This document shows, piece after piece, positions 18,452 through 26,807 of a stretch of 64,000 bases of DNA. The position numbers and the translations under genes were made by a program. Under the pieces are notes generated by a model. That model ran no database searches and was not told where the DNA came from. It was given only the letters and a program-made list of their open reading frames with translations. Position 1 is the first letter of the stretch. Every line of letters begins with the position of its first letter. Origin of the DNA: Saonia flava (lineage in GTDB: Bacteria > Bacteroidota > Bacteroidia > Flavobacteriales > Flavobacteriaceae); the NCBI RefSeq assembly GCF_011927795.1, contig NZ_JAATJJ010000001.1, positions 1,415,397 to 1,479,396 on the forward strand. The letters run 5' to 3'.

Positions 18452-18554
18452 ATATTGTTAACATTTTTACAAAGAAACAACAATCCTTTTATACTACTAT
18501 CAAAATATGAACGTTTGAAATTCAATTATCAACCAATAATTAATAATAATAAAC

Positions 18555-18995
18555 ATGAAAAAAATCTTATTAATTGCCTGTTTGGCTTTAGCTGCCACAA
18601 TTGATGTTAGCGCCCAACAATTTAAAGTAATCACCAGTGTAGAATCTATTGTTCCAAACGGATTGGGTAGATCAAGAATCGTAAATGCATTGGAAGAAAA
18701 AGACTATAAAGAGTTTACCAGTGTACAAACTGAGGATGACAATACCAGAAACAAATCCAAAAGAGACGAGATTAGAGTTAAAAACTTTGAAGAAACAAAA
18801 TTGTTAAACTTCTACAATATTGGGGGTATTCGTTTTCAAAATATTGCAGCCAATGATGCCTTATTAACTTCTATGATCAACGATATGGTCGCCAATGGCT
18901 GGGAATTGGCCTTTGTGACCAGTGCTGTTGAAAGTGAAGGTGGTAAAGGTGATGGAAAAGGGATTTTTATTACAAGATATATTTTCAAGAAATAA
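18555..18995 (+). CDS. Exported hypothetical protein
   Basis: 146 residues with a clear signal peptide (MKKILLIACLALAATIDVSAQ). The mature part of about 125 residues lacks cysteines and has no motif I recognise. A C-terminal stretch (DMVANGWELAFVTSAVESEGG...ITRYIFKK) looks like the conserved end of a small Bacteroidota periplasmic family. It is a single-gene unit: divergent from rsgA and closed by a strong hairpin at 19012. Confidence 0.6.
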   Translation: MKKILLIACLALAATIDVSAQQFKVITSVESIVPNGLGRSRIVNALEEKDYKEFTSVQTEDDNTRNKSKRDEIRVKNFEETKLLNFYNIGGIRFQNIAANDALLTSMINDMVANGWELAFVTSAVESEGGKGDGKGIFITRYIFKK

Positions 18996-19011
18996 TCTTA
19001 AACATACAATT

Positions 19012-19040
19012 AAAAAGCCCGATATAAAATCGGGCTTTTT
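19012..19040. terminator. Strong bidirectional terminator
   Basis: Perfect 12-bp inverted repeat: AAAAAGCCCGAT (19012-19023), loop ATAAA, ATCGGGCTTTTT (19029-19040). A-rich and T-rich ends serve both strands. It separates the convergent exported protein gene and the DUF2807 gene. Confidence 0.9.
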
Positions 19041-19045
19041 AATTT

Positions 19046-19720
19046 TTAATCTTTTATATAAATTCTACCTCCAGCCAAGGTGCTTTTATTAACTATTTTG
19101 GGGTCGCCGTACACATAAACATCCCCGCCAGCTTTTACATTAATATCAATTTGGTCAGCTGCATAAACTTCTGCTTCACCAGCTGCCGTAATTTTTACTT
19201 TGGAAAACTCGGTTATAAGTTCCCTTCCTTCATAAACTCCACCAGTATTCAAAACTACTTGCTGCTCTGATGCCAAACCAGATGCTTCCACAATTCCACC
19301 TGTTACAGCTCTAATGTCCACAAAATCCACATCCAAACCTGCAACTATCTTGGCCCCTTCCTGAGTACGCAACTCTATAATATCTTGTTTTACTGTTTCA
19401 TTAAAAACAATTCTAGCTCCCTCATTTCCATCTATTACATTCAGTTTTTTATAGTGAACCTCTACAAAAGTATGTTCCCCCTGAAACTTTCTATCCAACT
19501 GCATTCTTATTTTTAAAACTCCATTTTTGTTCACTACCTGAATATCATCTACATTCCATCCTTTGATAAGCACTTTATTCTCGTCAGATTTAATAAGATT
19601 TACCTCAATAAGGTCAAATACTTTGATTTTATCAAAGTCTCCAACATTTTTATCCACTGTTCTTTGGGAGAAAGCTGATAAAGAAAAAAGACATAAACAA
19701 GCAACAATTATTTTTTTCAT
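19046..19720 (-). CDS. DUF2807 (head GIN) domain exported protein
   Basis: 224 residues with a signal peptide (MKKIIVACLCLFSLSAFSQ). After it comes a repetitive beta-helix-like region of the DUF2807 type, with regular strands such as VVNKNGVLKIRMQL, ARIVFNETVKQDIIEL and GGDVYVYGDPKIVNKSTLAGGRIYI. Such proteins are thought to be cell-surface or periplasmic; no activity is established. A second, more divergent DUF2807 lipoprotein is at 26807-27607. Single-gene unit. Confidence 0.78.
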   Translation of the reverse strand: MKKIIVACLCLFSLSAFSQRTVDKNVGDFDKIKVFDLIEVNLIKSDENKVLIKGWNVDDIQVVNKNGVLKIRMQLDRKFQGEHTFVEVHYKKLNVIDGNEGARIVFNETVKQDIIELRTQEGAKIVAGLDVDFVDIRAVTGGIVEASGLASEQQVVLNTGGVYEGRELITEFSKVKITAAGEAEVYAADQIDINVKAGGDVYVYGDPKIVNKSTLAGGRIYIKD

Positions 19721-19786
19721 GATCTGTTTTTTTGATTTATATAAGAGACAACTAAAAATGTTATCTGTTACACTTCTAAAAAAATA

Positions 19787-19819
19787 GACAAAAAAATCCC
19801 GATGCTGGCATCGGGATTT
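19787..19819 (-). terminator. Terminator of the aromatic amino-acid operon
   Basis: 11-bp perfect stem AAATCCCGATG (19794-19804) with CATCGGGATTT (19809-19819) around a 4-base loop. Read leftward it is followed by a T run (19793-19790). It lies just after the stop codon of the DAHP synthase gene (19827). Confidence 0.88.
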
Positions 19820-19826
19820 AAAATAA

Positions 19827-20909
19827 CTATGCGTTAATTACTTTTTCTTGATGGTTGATAGATTCCTGGTGAATGGCCTTGAACATCTTAAGAACAAACT
19901 CTTCACTTAGACCTTCCCTTTCTCCTTCCAAAATCATTTTTCCCAAAATCTCGTTCCAACGATTACTCTGTAGCACTGCTACATTTCGTTGTTTTTTCAA
20001 GCCTCCAATAGTATCGGAAATTTTCATACGCTTACCAAGAGTTCCTATAAGTTGGTTGTCAATTACATCTATCTGAGCTCTTAAATTATTCAACTTGCCT
20101 TTATACTCAGTCTCCTCATCGGTTTCTTTTCTAATCTTCAAATCTCTCATAATCTGCTTCAACGAATCAGGAGTCACCTGTTGTGCAGCATCACTCCAAG
20201 CATTATCAGGATCATGATGTGTTTCTATCATCAAACCATCAAAATTTAAATCCAACGCGGTTTGTGATACATCAAAAATCATATTTCTTTTTCCTGTGAT
20301 GTGGGATGGATCACATATCAAAGGTAAATCTGGAAATTTGTTTTGGAACTCAATTGCCATTTGCCACTCAGGAATGTTTCTATATTTTGTCTTTTCATAG
20401 GTAGAGAAACCTCTATGGATAGCTCCTAGATTTTTTATTCCCGCAGTATACAACCTTTCTATCCCCCCTAACCATAAGGATAAATCTGGGTTTACCGGGT
20501 TTTTAACCAATACTGTTTTATCTGTTCCTGCCAAAGCATCCGCTATTTCTTGCATTATAAACGGGCTCACTGTAGAACGTGCCCCAATCCAAAGCATATC
20601 AACATCATATTCCAAAGCCAATTTTACATGAGCTGCATTGGCTACTTCAGTGGTAGTTTTTAAACCTGTTTCTTCTTTTACTTTTTGAAGCCATTTTAAA
20701 CCTAAAGCACCTACGCCCTCAAAATTTCCAGGTCGTGTTCTTGGTTTCCATATCCCAGCACGGTAGTAATTTACGTCTGAATCCTTAAGCTCATGTGCAA
20801 TTCTTAAAACCTGTTCTTCAGTCTCCGCACTACAAGGTCCAGCAATTACAAGTGGATGATCCAATTTCATATCATCTAACCAAGACCTCATTTCCTTTTT
20901 ATTTTCCAT
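19827..20909 (-). CDS. aroG: Bifunctional DAHP synthase / chorismate mutase
   Basis: 360 residues in two domains. Residues about 1-265 form a class I DAHP synthase (VIAGPCSAETEEQV, YRAGIWKPRTRPGNFEG, GAIHRGFS, LICDPSHITGKR), which condenses PEP and erythrose-4-phosphate. Residues about 268-355 form an AroQ-type chorismate mutase (LRAQIDVIDNQLIGTLGKRM). The mutase domain probably also acts as the feedback sensor, as in other fusions. It is the last gene of the operon, 9 bases after tyrA. It supplies both the entry and the branch-point step of Phe/Tyr synthesis. The symbol is by activity. Confidence 0.93.
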   Translation of the reverse strand: MENKKEMRSWLDDMKLDHPLVIAGPCSAETEEQVLRIAHELKDSDVNYYRAGIWKPRTRPGNFEGVGALGLKWLQKVKEETGLKTTTEVANAAHVKLALEYDVDMLWIGARSTVSPFIMQEIADALAGTDKTVLVKNPVNPDLSLWLGGIERLYTAGIKNLGAIHRGFSTYEKTKYRNIPEWQMAIEFQNKFPDLPLICDPSHITGKRNMIFDVSQTALDLNFDGLMIETHHDPDNAWSDAAQQVTPDSLKQIMRDLKIRKETDEETEYKGKLNNLRAQIDVIDNQLIGTLGKRMKISDTIGGLKKQRNVAVLQSNRWNEILGKMILEGEREGLSEEFVLKMFKAIHQESINHQEKVINA

Positions 20910-20918
20910 CTCTATATT

Positions 20919-21779
20919 CTATTTTTTGTTCTGTGGTATTCCGTTTAATATTTCTTTTATTCTATTGGTATTGTTCATTTCGTTATAGATACTATCATAA
21001 TCATCATTTTTTAGCATTTCTTTAAATGCCTCTAAATTTTGAATATACTCTTCTAATGTGTCCACAACATTTTCTTTGTTCTGCTCAAAAATAGGTGTCC
21101 ACATGGCAGGTGAACTTTTTGCCAAACGCACTGTGCTTTCAAATCCACTACCAGCCATATCAAAAATATCCCTTTCATTTTTTTCCTTCTCTATCACCGT
21201 CTTTCCAAGCATAAAAGAACTAATATGAGACAAGTGAGAAACGTAAGCAATGTGCTTATCATGTGCCTCTGGGTTCATATATCTAATTCTCATGCCCAAC
21301 TGTTTAAAAATGTCCAACGCTTTCTTATGAATGTCTTCATTTGTCTTATCTACCTCACAAATAATATTCGCTTTCCTATCAAACAATTTATCAATAGCTG
21401 CTGAAGGACCCGAAAACTCTGTACCAGAAATAGGATGACACGCCAAAAAACTACTTCTATTAGGGTGATTTTCTACAGCTCTGCAAATATTACCTTTTGT
21501 AGAACCAGCATCAAAAACAAGAGTATTGGAATTTACGATGTCCAAAATCTTTGGCAGTTCCAAAACCATGGCATTTACTGGAATACTTACAATAACTACT
21601 TCAGCCAGATTTAATTCTCCATAAGATGATTTTTTATCTATAATATTTAAAGCCAATGCCTCATCCAAATGCACTTCGTTGGTGTCTATTCCATAGATTT
21701 TAGCCCTAGGGTTACTGCGCTTTATATCCTTGGCCATGGAACCTCCTATTAATCCGATACCGATTACAAATACTTTCAT
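20919..21779 (-). CDS. tyrA: Prephenate dehydrogenase
   Basis: NAD-dependent oxidative decarboxylation of prephenate to 4-hydroxyphenylpyruvate (tyrosine branch). 286 residues: Rossmann motif GIGLIGGSMA near the start (about 7-16), FDAGSTKGNI, CHPISGTEFSGP and HLSHISSFML (with the catalytic His region), then an all-alpha dimer domain. No ACT domain is fused. Tightly spaced with the aminotransferase upstream (9 bases) and aroG downstream. Confidence 0.93.
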   Translation of the reverse strand: MKVFVIGIGLIGGSMAKDIKRSNPRAKIYGIDTNEVHLDEALALNIIDKKSSYGELNLAEVVIVSIPVNAMVLELPKILDIVNSNTLVFDAGSTKGNICRAVENHPNRSSFLACHPISGTEFSGPSAAIDKLFDRKANIICEVDKTNEDIHKKALDIFKQLGMRIRYMNPEAHDKHIAYVSHLSHISSFMLGKTVIEKEKNERDIFDMAGSGFESTVRLAKSSPAMWTPIFEQNKENVVDTLEEYIQNLEAFKEMLKNDDYDSIYNEMNNTNRIKEILNGIPQNKK

Positions 21780-21788
21780 ATTCTTTTG

Positions 21789-22931
21789 CTAAAACCTACT
21801 AATAGCCTCTTTTATCTTATCTTCTTTTACACACAATGAAAACCTAATATATCCTTCTCCATTGCTCCCAAAAATTGTTCCAGGGGCAATGAAAACATTC
21901 TTATCATAAAGTATTCCATCAACAAATTTTTCTGCCGATTTTATTCCCTTGGGCAATTTTGCCCAAACAAACATTCCAACTGCATTTTTATCATAGGAAC
22001 ATTCCAGTTTATCGGCTAATTGGAACATTAAATTTCTACGAGTAGTATATAACTCATCCAATGCATTAAACCAATCCTGTCCACTCTTTAGCGCAGCAAT
22101 GGCACCTTTCTGTATTCCATAAAACATACCGGAATCCATATTACTTTTTACTTTTAGGATGGCATTTATGTGTTCTGAACTACCTAAAACCATTCCTACA
22201 CGCCAACCGGCCATATTAAATGTTTTACTCAAAGAATTAAGTTCCAACACAGTTTCTTTGGCACCATCAATAGACAATATGCTTATAGGGTTAGTACTCA
22301 ATACAAAACTGTATGGGTTATCATTGACCAATAAAATATTATTTCTTTTTGCAAAATCCACCAACTGTATTAACTGCTCATTGGTAGCTGTTGCTCCCGT
22401 TGGCATATGAGGATAACTTGTCCACATTACTTTTACTTTGGACAAATCTTTTTTTTCTAATTCTTCAAAGTCAGGAAACCACCCATTTTGTGCCTCTAAA
22501 TCATAATATTTTGGTTCTCCCCCAACTAATTTTGTTACCGAAGTATATGTTGGATAACCAGGATTAGGAATTAGAACCTCGTCTCCATGATTTAAAAAAG
22601 CCATGCTAATGTGCATTATTCCTTCTTTAGAGCCCATTAACGGTAGAATTTCGTCAACTGAATCAACAACTACATTAAATTTTTCCTTGTAAAAATCCGC
22701 AATCGCCTCCCGCAATTCTGGCAGGCCTTGGTAGCTCTGATATTGATGGGCATTATCATGGTCAATAGCTTCTTGAACTGCCATAATAACTTCTTTGGAA
22801 GGAGCTAAATCTGGACTTCCTATTCCCATATTAATAATAGGTCTACCTTCCGTTATTAGTCCACGTACCTCTCTCAATTTTTTGGAGAAATAATATTCTT
22901 GTACTGTATTTAATCTATCGGCAGTAATCAT
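21789..22931 (-). CDS. Aminotransferase class I, aromatic or prephenate/phenylpyruvate type
   Basis: PLP enzyme of 380 residues, with the PLP-lysine segment in SLSKTFNMAGWRVGM (Lys near 234), NPGYPTY, and RFSLCVKEDKIKEA near the C-terminus. By position between pheA and tyrA it should convert phenylpyruvate and 4-hydroxyphenylpyruvate to Phe and Tyr, though exact substrates cannot be read from sequence. It overlaps the end of pheA by 4 bases (ATGA), so the pair is translationally coupled. Confidence 0.9.
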   Translation of the reverse strand: MITADRLNTVQEYYFSKKLREVRGLITEGRPIINMGIGSPDLAPSKEVIMAVQEAIDHDNAHQYQSYQGLPELREAIADFYKEKFNVVVDSVDEILPLMGSKEGIMHISMAFLNHGDEVLIPNPGYPTYTSVTKLVGGEPKYYDLEAQNGWFPDFEELEKKDLSKVKVMWTSYPHMPTGATATNEQLIQLVDFAKRNNILLVNDNPYSFVLSTNPISILSIDGAKETVLELNSLSKTFNMAGWRVGMVLGSSEHINAILKVKSNMDSGMFYGIQKGAIAALKSGQDWFNALDELYTTRRNLMFQLADKLECSYDKNAVGMFVWAKLPKGIKSAEKFVDGILYDKNVFIAPGTIFGSNGEGYIRFSLCVKEDKIKEAISRF

Positions 22932-23758
22932 ACTATTCTTGCATTTTTATATTCTCCCAATACCCTAAAATCCTCGGCCATGATTTCTAGCAAAGCTTTT
23001 GCCTTTGAAAAATCTGAATACGCATCAAAAGTGACATCTACAAAAAAAGAATATTTCCATGGTGATTCTATAACCGGCAAAGACTGTATTTTAGTTAAAT
23101 TCAAATTACAATCGCTCATTACATTTAACACGGCTGCCAAACTCCCCCTTTTATGATCAGTAATAAACCTTAAGGATGCCTTATTTATTTCATTTTCAGG
23201 TAAAACTTTATTTTCTGTTTTTACAATAATAAACCGGGTCGCATTATTATTAATAGTCTGTATTTCATTGGCAATAATATTCAAACCATATAACTCAGCT
23301 GCAACTTTGGGCGCAATGGCCGCAACACCTCTTAATTGTTCGTCTTGGATTCGTTTTGCGGTTTCCGCAGTATCTACATCTTCCATCAATTTAATGTGCG
23401 GGTATGTTCTTAAATACTCCTTGCACTGCAACAATGCCATGGGATGTGAGGATACTTCCTTTATATCATCTATTGACTGCCCTTTTAAAGCCATTAAATT
23501 ATGGTGAATGCTTAAATAATGCTCTCCTATTACATGAAGATGATTATTGGCCACCAATGCATAATTGGGAATTATGGAACCAGCGATAGAGTTTTCAATT
23601 GCCATTACACCTTTGTCTGCTGTTTTGTTGATTAAATGGTCTACCATATCATCAAAAGATAGGCACTCCACCAACTCTACCTCATCTCCAAAGTATTCTC
23701 TGGCCACCTGATGATGATTAGATCCTTTTATTCCCTGTATGGCTATTTTTAAACTCAT
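22928..23758 (-). CDS. pheA: Prephenate dehydratase
   Basis: Converts prephenate to phenylpyruvate. 276 residues: catalytic domain 1-185 with the family's IAIQGIKGSNHHQVAREYF, GVMAIENSIAGSI and NNATRFIIV (the Thr of this last motif is catalytic in the family), then a C-terminal ACT regulatory domain (about 198-275, ESPWKYSFFVDVTF being the ESRP-like effector site). First structural gene of the aromatic operon, preceded by a leader peptide and attenuator at 23855-23980. Confidence 0.94.
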   Translation of the reverse strand: MSLKIAIQGIKGSNHHQVAREYFGDEVELVECLSFDDMVDHLINKTADKGVMAIENSIAGSIIPNYALVANNHLHVIGEHYLSIHHNLMALKGQSIDDIKEVSSHPMALLQCKEYLRTYPHIKLMEDVDTAETAKRIQDEQLRGVAAIAPKVAAELYGLNIIANEIQTINNNATRFIIVKTENKVLPENEINKASLRFITDHKRGSLAAVLNVMSDCNLNLTKIQSLPVIESPWKYSFFVDVTFDAYSDFSKAKALLEIMAEDFRVLGEYKNARIV

Positions 23759-23854
23759 TTTATTATTTACCCTTTATTAAAAGACAATCTTTTAAACTGT
23801 TCGGATTCTGAAATAAATTCAGAGTATTTTCAATTTTATTTACTTATTGAAAAT

Positions 23855-23882
23855 AAAAAAGTCCCGGTTTTCACGGGACTTT
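23855..23882 (-). terminator. Attenuator terminator upstream of pheA
   Basis: 9-bp perfect stem in the RNA, AAAGTCCCG (23882-23874) with CGGGACTTT (23866-23858), loop TGAAAAC, ending in a run of six U. It lies between the leader peptide and pheA, so on its own it would stop transcription before the structural genes. Confidence 0.88.
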
Positions 23883-23908
23883 CACAATCTACTATATTTT
23901 AAAATATG

Positions 23909-23980
23909 CTAGAACAGTCCCGTACTTCTCTTAAAAAAGAAGTAGAAATAAAAACCGTTCCAGAAATATTGTTTTGTCAT
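23909..23980 (-). CDS. Phe/Tyr-rich leader peptide
   Basis: 23-codon frame from ATG at 23980 to TAG at 23911-23909. Eleven of 23 residues are aromatic: seven Phe, three Tyr and one Trp. Residues 10-16 read FYFYFFF, a run of seven aromatic codons ending 10 bases before the antiterminator arm. No Shine-Dalgarno is seen, normal for Bacteroidota. The start is about 12 bases after the predicted transcription start. It is not expected to have a function as a protein; translation of the control codons is the signal. Too short to be judged by coding statistics; support comes from composition and the surrounding helices. Confidence 0.87.
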   Translation of the reverse strand: MTKQYFWNGFYFYFFFKRSTGLF

Positions 23981-23998
23981 TCTATTATTAAACTTTGG

Positions 23999-24028
23999 CT
24001 AAGATAACAATTAAATTTAAAAATCAAG
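23999..24028 (-). promoter_or_regulatory. Predicted promoter of the aromatic operon
   Basis: Read leftward: a -33 element CTTG (24028-24025), 18 bases, then TATCTTAG (24006-23999), close to the Bacteroidota -7 consensus TAnnTTTG. The predicted start of transcription near 23992 would put the leader ATG about 12 bases downstream. Confidence 0.55.
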
Positions 24029-24079
24029 TTTTACTCCCTTTTTTTTGATTAATACAATTTCTGTTGAACTCTTTTGTAA

Positions 24080-24108
24080 TACTTTTGATATGTAATTCTC
24101 TATTTTTG
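24080..24108 (+). promoter_or_regulatory. Candidate -7 elements for gldA
   Basis: Two exact TAnnTTTG matches precede gldA: TACTTTTG (24080-24087) and TATTTTTG (24101-24108). A well-spaced -33 TTTG is not obvious for either. The second would leave a leader of about 10 bases. Confidence 0.35.
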
Positions 24109-24124
24109 AAACAAATTAACAGCA

Positions 24125-25018
24125 ATGTCTATCACCGTAAATAACATCACTAAAAGTTTTGGCAACCAAAAAGCTTTGGACAATATATCTTTTTCCATAA
24201 ATAAAGGAGAAATTGTTGGGTTTTTAGGACCTAACGGAGCAGGAAAATCTACCCTGATGAAAATATTGACCACCTATAGTTTGGCGGATGAAGGAGAGGC
24301 TAAAATTAACGAGTTCGATGTTGTAAAAGACCAAAAAAATGTTCAAAAAAGTGTAGGTTATTTGCCAGAGCATAATCCCTTATATCTGGATATGTATGTT
24401 AAAGAATACTTTGGTTTTAATGCCGATGTTTACAAAACTGACAAAAAGAGAATAACAGAAGTCATAGAACAAACTGGATTATCGTCTGAAGCCCATAAAA
24501 AAATAGGACAGCTTTCCAAAGGGTATCGCCAACGTGTTGGTCTTGCGGCGGCATTGTTGCACAATCCGGAGGTTTTGATATTGGATGAGCCAACCACTGG
24601 ATTGGACCCCAACCAATTATTGGACATAAGGAAATTGATAAAAGAAATTGGTAAGGAAAAAACAATTCTCTTATCCACTCACATAATGAAGGAAGTGGAA
24701 GCTGTCTGTGACCGCGTTATTGTAATTAACAAAGGTGCTCTAGTTGCCGACAAAAAACTGAAGGAATTACGAGAAACGGAAGAGCAGATTATTGAGGTTG
24801 AGTTTGATTATCGTGTGGAAGAACAATTATTACAGCAATTGCCCAATGTAGCAACAGTAAAAAATACTGGTGGTTTTATTTATGATATTACCTTTAATAC
24901 CAATAAAGATATGCGACCTGCTGTGTTTGATTTTGCCCATGACAATAAACTAAAAACACTTCAGTTAAGCCGAAAAAATAAAAATTTGGAAAGTTTGTTT
25001 ACGGAGTTGACCCAATAA
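24125..25018 (+). CDS. gldA: Gliding motility ABC transporter ATP-binding protein GldA
   Basis: ATPase subunit of the GldAFG ABC transporter associated with flavobacterial gliding. 297 residues with Walker A GPNGAGKST (about 35-43), ABC signature LSKGYRQR (about 130), Walker B LILDEPTTGLD (about 150), and H-loop STH. A C-terminal extension of about 75 residues (EVEFDYRVEEQLL...) matches GldA. The permease genes gldF and gldG are not adjacent, as is common. The call as GldA rather than a generic exporter ATPase rests on overall resemblance. Confidence 0.85.
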   Translation: MSITVNNITKSFGNQKALDNISFSINKGEIVGFLGPNGAGKSTLMKILTTYSLADEGEAKINEFDVVKDQKNVQKSVGYLPEHNPLYLDMYVKEYFGFNADVYKTDKKRITEVIEQTGLSSEAHKKIGQLSKGYRQRVGLAAALLHNPEVLILDEPTTGLDPNQLLDIRKLIKEIGKEKTILLSTHIMKEVEAVCDRVIVINKGALVADKKLKELRETEEQIIEVEFDYRVEEQLLQQLPNVATVKNTGGFIYDITFNTNKDMRPAVFDFAHDNKLKTLQLSRKNKNLESLFTELTQ

Positions 25019-25023
25019 AGTAA

Positions 25024-25683
25024 TTAAATCCTTTTTAAATCAACATAATGGGCAATTGCGGCCAATACAAAATAACTTGCCAAAGCAGAAATTGTCAAAG
25101 CAATTACATTGTGGTTTGCAGGTAATACAAAAAGGTTTAAGTAATTAACCAACAACAAGAACACCACAAATATTATAGCTATATATTTCCCAATATTTGA
25201 AGTCGGTTTTGTTTTTTTTAAGTAGTACCATAGTCCTGCGGCCAATAAAATTGCTTCCAAAGCAAAAGTTAAAATTTTATTATTCCAGAGACCCAATCCC
25301 ACTTTAGGCTCTCCATAAATCAATGGCAAATCTGGTGTATGCACCAATAAATCTGCAAACCAATGGGAAAGTACCGCCAAACCCATTATCAATGCAATAC
25401 GTTTTTTAGTTTCCTTCTTTTTTGCAAAAACAAAATAATACAACGCATAAATCAGCCCGGCCCAAAGCATACTTGCAAGTAGCCCATGGGTATAGGGAAA
25501 CTCCATTTTAAAATCGTTCACGGCAGTATATCTATCAATAAAAGTCAATTTTTCTAATCCAAGGACGACAAGAGGAAAAAACAAAATATCTACAAATTGG
25601 GTTGCTAAAAAAAGCATTCCCAATGAAGCATTTTTTTCCTTGCCCTTAAGCACAAAGGCAGCAGCATAATGGCCTACAAACAT
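25024..25683 (-). CDS. Multi-pass membrane protein of unknown function
   Basis: 219 residues with about six hydrophobic segments, starting MFVGHYAAAFVLKGKEKNASLG. It contains His residues in membrane-adjacent positions (GHYAA, YTHGLLAS, LSHWFADLLVHTPD). The pattern GHYA...D...H...SHW..D resembles membrane-bound metal-dependent hydrolase-like proteins (YdjM/DUF4184 type). No function can be given. It is convergent with gldA, 5 bases apart. Confidence 0.6.
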   Translation of the reverse strand: MFVGHYAAAFVLKGKEKNASLGMLFLATQFVDILFFPLVVLGLEKLTFIDRYTAVNDFKMEFPYTHGLLASMLWAGLIYALYYFVFAKKKETKKRIALIMGLAVLSHWFADLLVHTPDLPLIYGEPKVGLGLWNNKILTFALEAILLAAGLWYYLKKTKPTSNIGKYIAIIFVVFLLLVNYLNLFVLPANHNVIALTISALASYFVLAAIAHYVDLKRI

Positions 25684-25727
25684 TACAAAAGGTATTGGTT
25701 ACCATATAAAAATAAGGATTATATGTT

Positions 25728-26807
25728 CTAAATCAACTCTTCACAGTTTAAAATAAGAGTACTGATAACTTCATCCAATTCAGGCTGTACTTTTGGGTCC
25801 GTGCAATTTATCAATATAGAAAAAACCATTTGTTCTTCTGGATATATATAAAAATTAGAATACCCTCCCACACCATTGCCAACATGCCCGTAAAAAGGTC
25901 TTCCTGTTTTATCAAAACTAACCTGCCAACCCAAACCATAATAGGTAGGCTTCCCTTTTATTTTTTCTGAAGTCAAAAAATGGGAAAGAATAGCTTTATC
26001 CCCAGTTTTTTTATCCAAATAGGCCTGTCCCAACTTAGCAATATCTTCTGAGGTCGACAAAAATCCCCCACCAGCTAGTTTGTAAAAATTGTTCACACTA
26101 ATAGATTCTCTAAAACCTAACTTAGTTTTGGTATAAAATGTGGTCAAATTGGAATGCTCATTCTTTATTTCAGAGAATGTATTGGTCATTCCCATTGGCT
26201 TCAAAACCTTTTCTTTTACATATTCTTCAAAAGGAATTCCACTTGCCTCTTGCATCGCCAAAGAAACCAAAACCCAATCAAAACTATTATACAAATAATC
26301 CGTTCCAGGTTGAAATACTAAATCATCCTCTTTAAAAATATCAATACTATCTTTTATGGAATATGCTTCGTTTAGCGCATATTCCTTTCCCCTGTATCCT
26401 CTTATTCCTGCCGTGTGATTAGCCAATTGTCGTATTGTAAAATCATATTTCTTTTTAGGAAAATAAGGTACGTAATCATAAAGTGAAGCATTCAAATCAA
26501 TTATACCCTCTTCTACCATTTTGGCCAATGCCGTAGCCGCTATAGGCTTGGAAACACTTGCAATCCTAAAAATACTTTTTTGTGGGTCAATGAGTTCACC
26601 GGTATCCATGTTGGCATAACCATATCCTTTTTGAAATATGGTTTTTCCGTCCCTTAAAGCAGTAATTGCCAATCCCGGAACCTTGTCTTTATCCACCAGA
26701 TCTTTTAAAAGTATATCTGCTTTTACCAACTCTTTAAGGTGATTATCTTCCCCTAAAATCTTCTTGGATACAATAAGATTTTTTAGATATGTAAAAATGG
26801 GATTCAC
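25728..26807 (-). CDS. Serine hydrolase, beta-lactamase class C-like
   Basis: 359 residues of the beta-lactamase/penicillin-binding-protein superfamily. SxxK is in RIASVSKPIAA (around 82-85), the second motif reads YNSFD (Tyr-Asn, around 170), and the third is GHVGNG (around 318). No clear signal peptide is present at the chosen start, so its location is uncertain. Such proteins are usually esterases or D-amino peptidases rather than resistance enzymes. It overlaps the DUF2807 lipoprotein gene by one base and ends the leftward met operon tail. Confidence 0.85.
   Translation of the reverse strand: MNPIFTYLKNLIVSKKILGEDNHLKELVKADILLKDLVDKDKVPGLAITALRDGKTIFQKGYGYANMDTGELIDPQKSIFRIASVSKPIAATALAKMVEEGIIDLNASLYDYVPYFPKKKYDFTIRQLANHTAGIRGYRGKEYALNEAYSIKDSIDIFKEDDLVFQPGTDYLYNSFDWVLVSLAMQEASGIPFEEYVKEKVLKPMGMTNTFSEIKNEHSNLTTFYTKTKLGFRESISVNNFYKLAGGGFLSTSEDIAKLGQAYLDKKTGDKAILSHFLTSEKIKGKPTYYGLGWQVSFDKTGRPFYGHVGNGVGGYSNFYIYPEEQMVFSILINCTDPKVQPELDEVISTLILNCEELI

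Larger units (their letters stand above)
23855..23980 (-). promoter_or_regulatory. Ribosome-mediated attenuator of the aromatic operon
   Basis: Three mutually exclusive RNA helices can be drawn. (1) TACTTCT (23944-23938), made of the leader's Tyr/Phe codons, pairs with AGAAGTA (23929-23923). (2) ACGGGACT (23923-23916), at codons 20-22 of the leader, pairs over 8 bp with AGTCCCGT (23880-23873). (3) That same AGTCCCG is the 5' arm of the terminator. The logic fits classical attenuation: a ribosome stalled at Phe/Tyr codons leaves ACGGGACT free to capture the terminator arm, while one that reaches the stop codon masks it and lets the terminator form. The loop between contains the palindrome ATATTTTAAAATAT. 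Confidence 0.86.
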
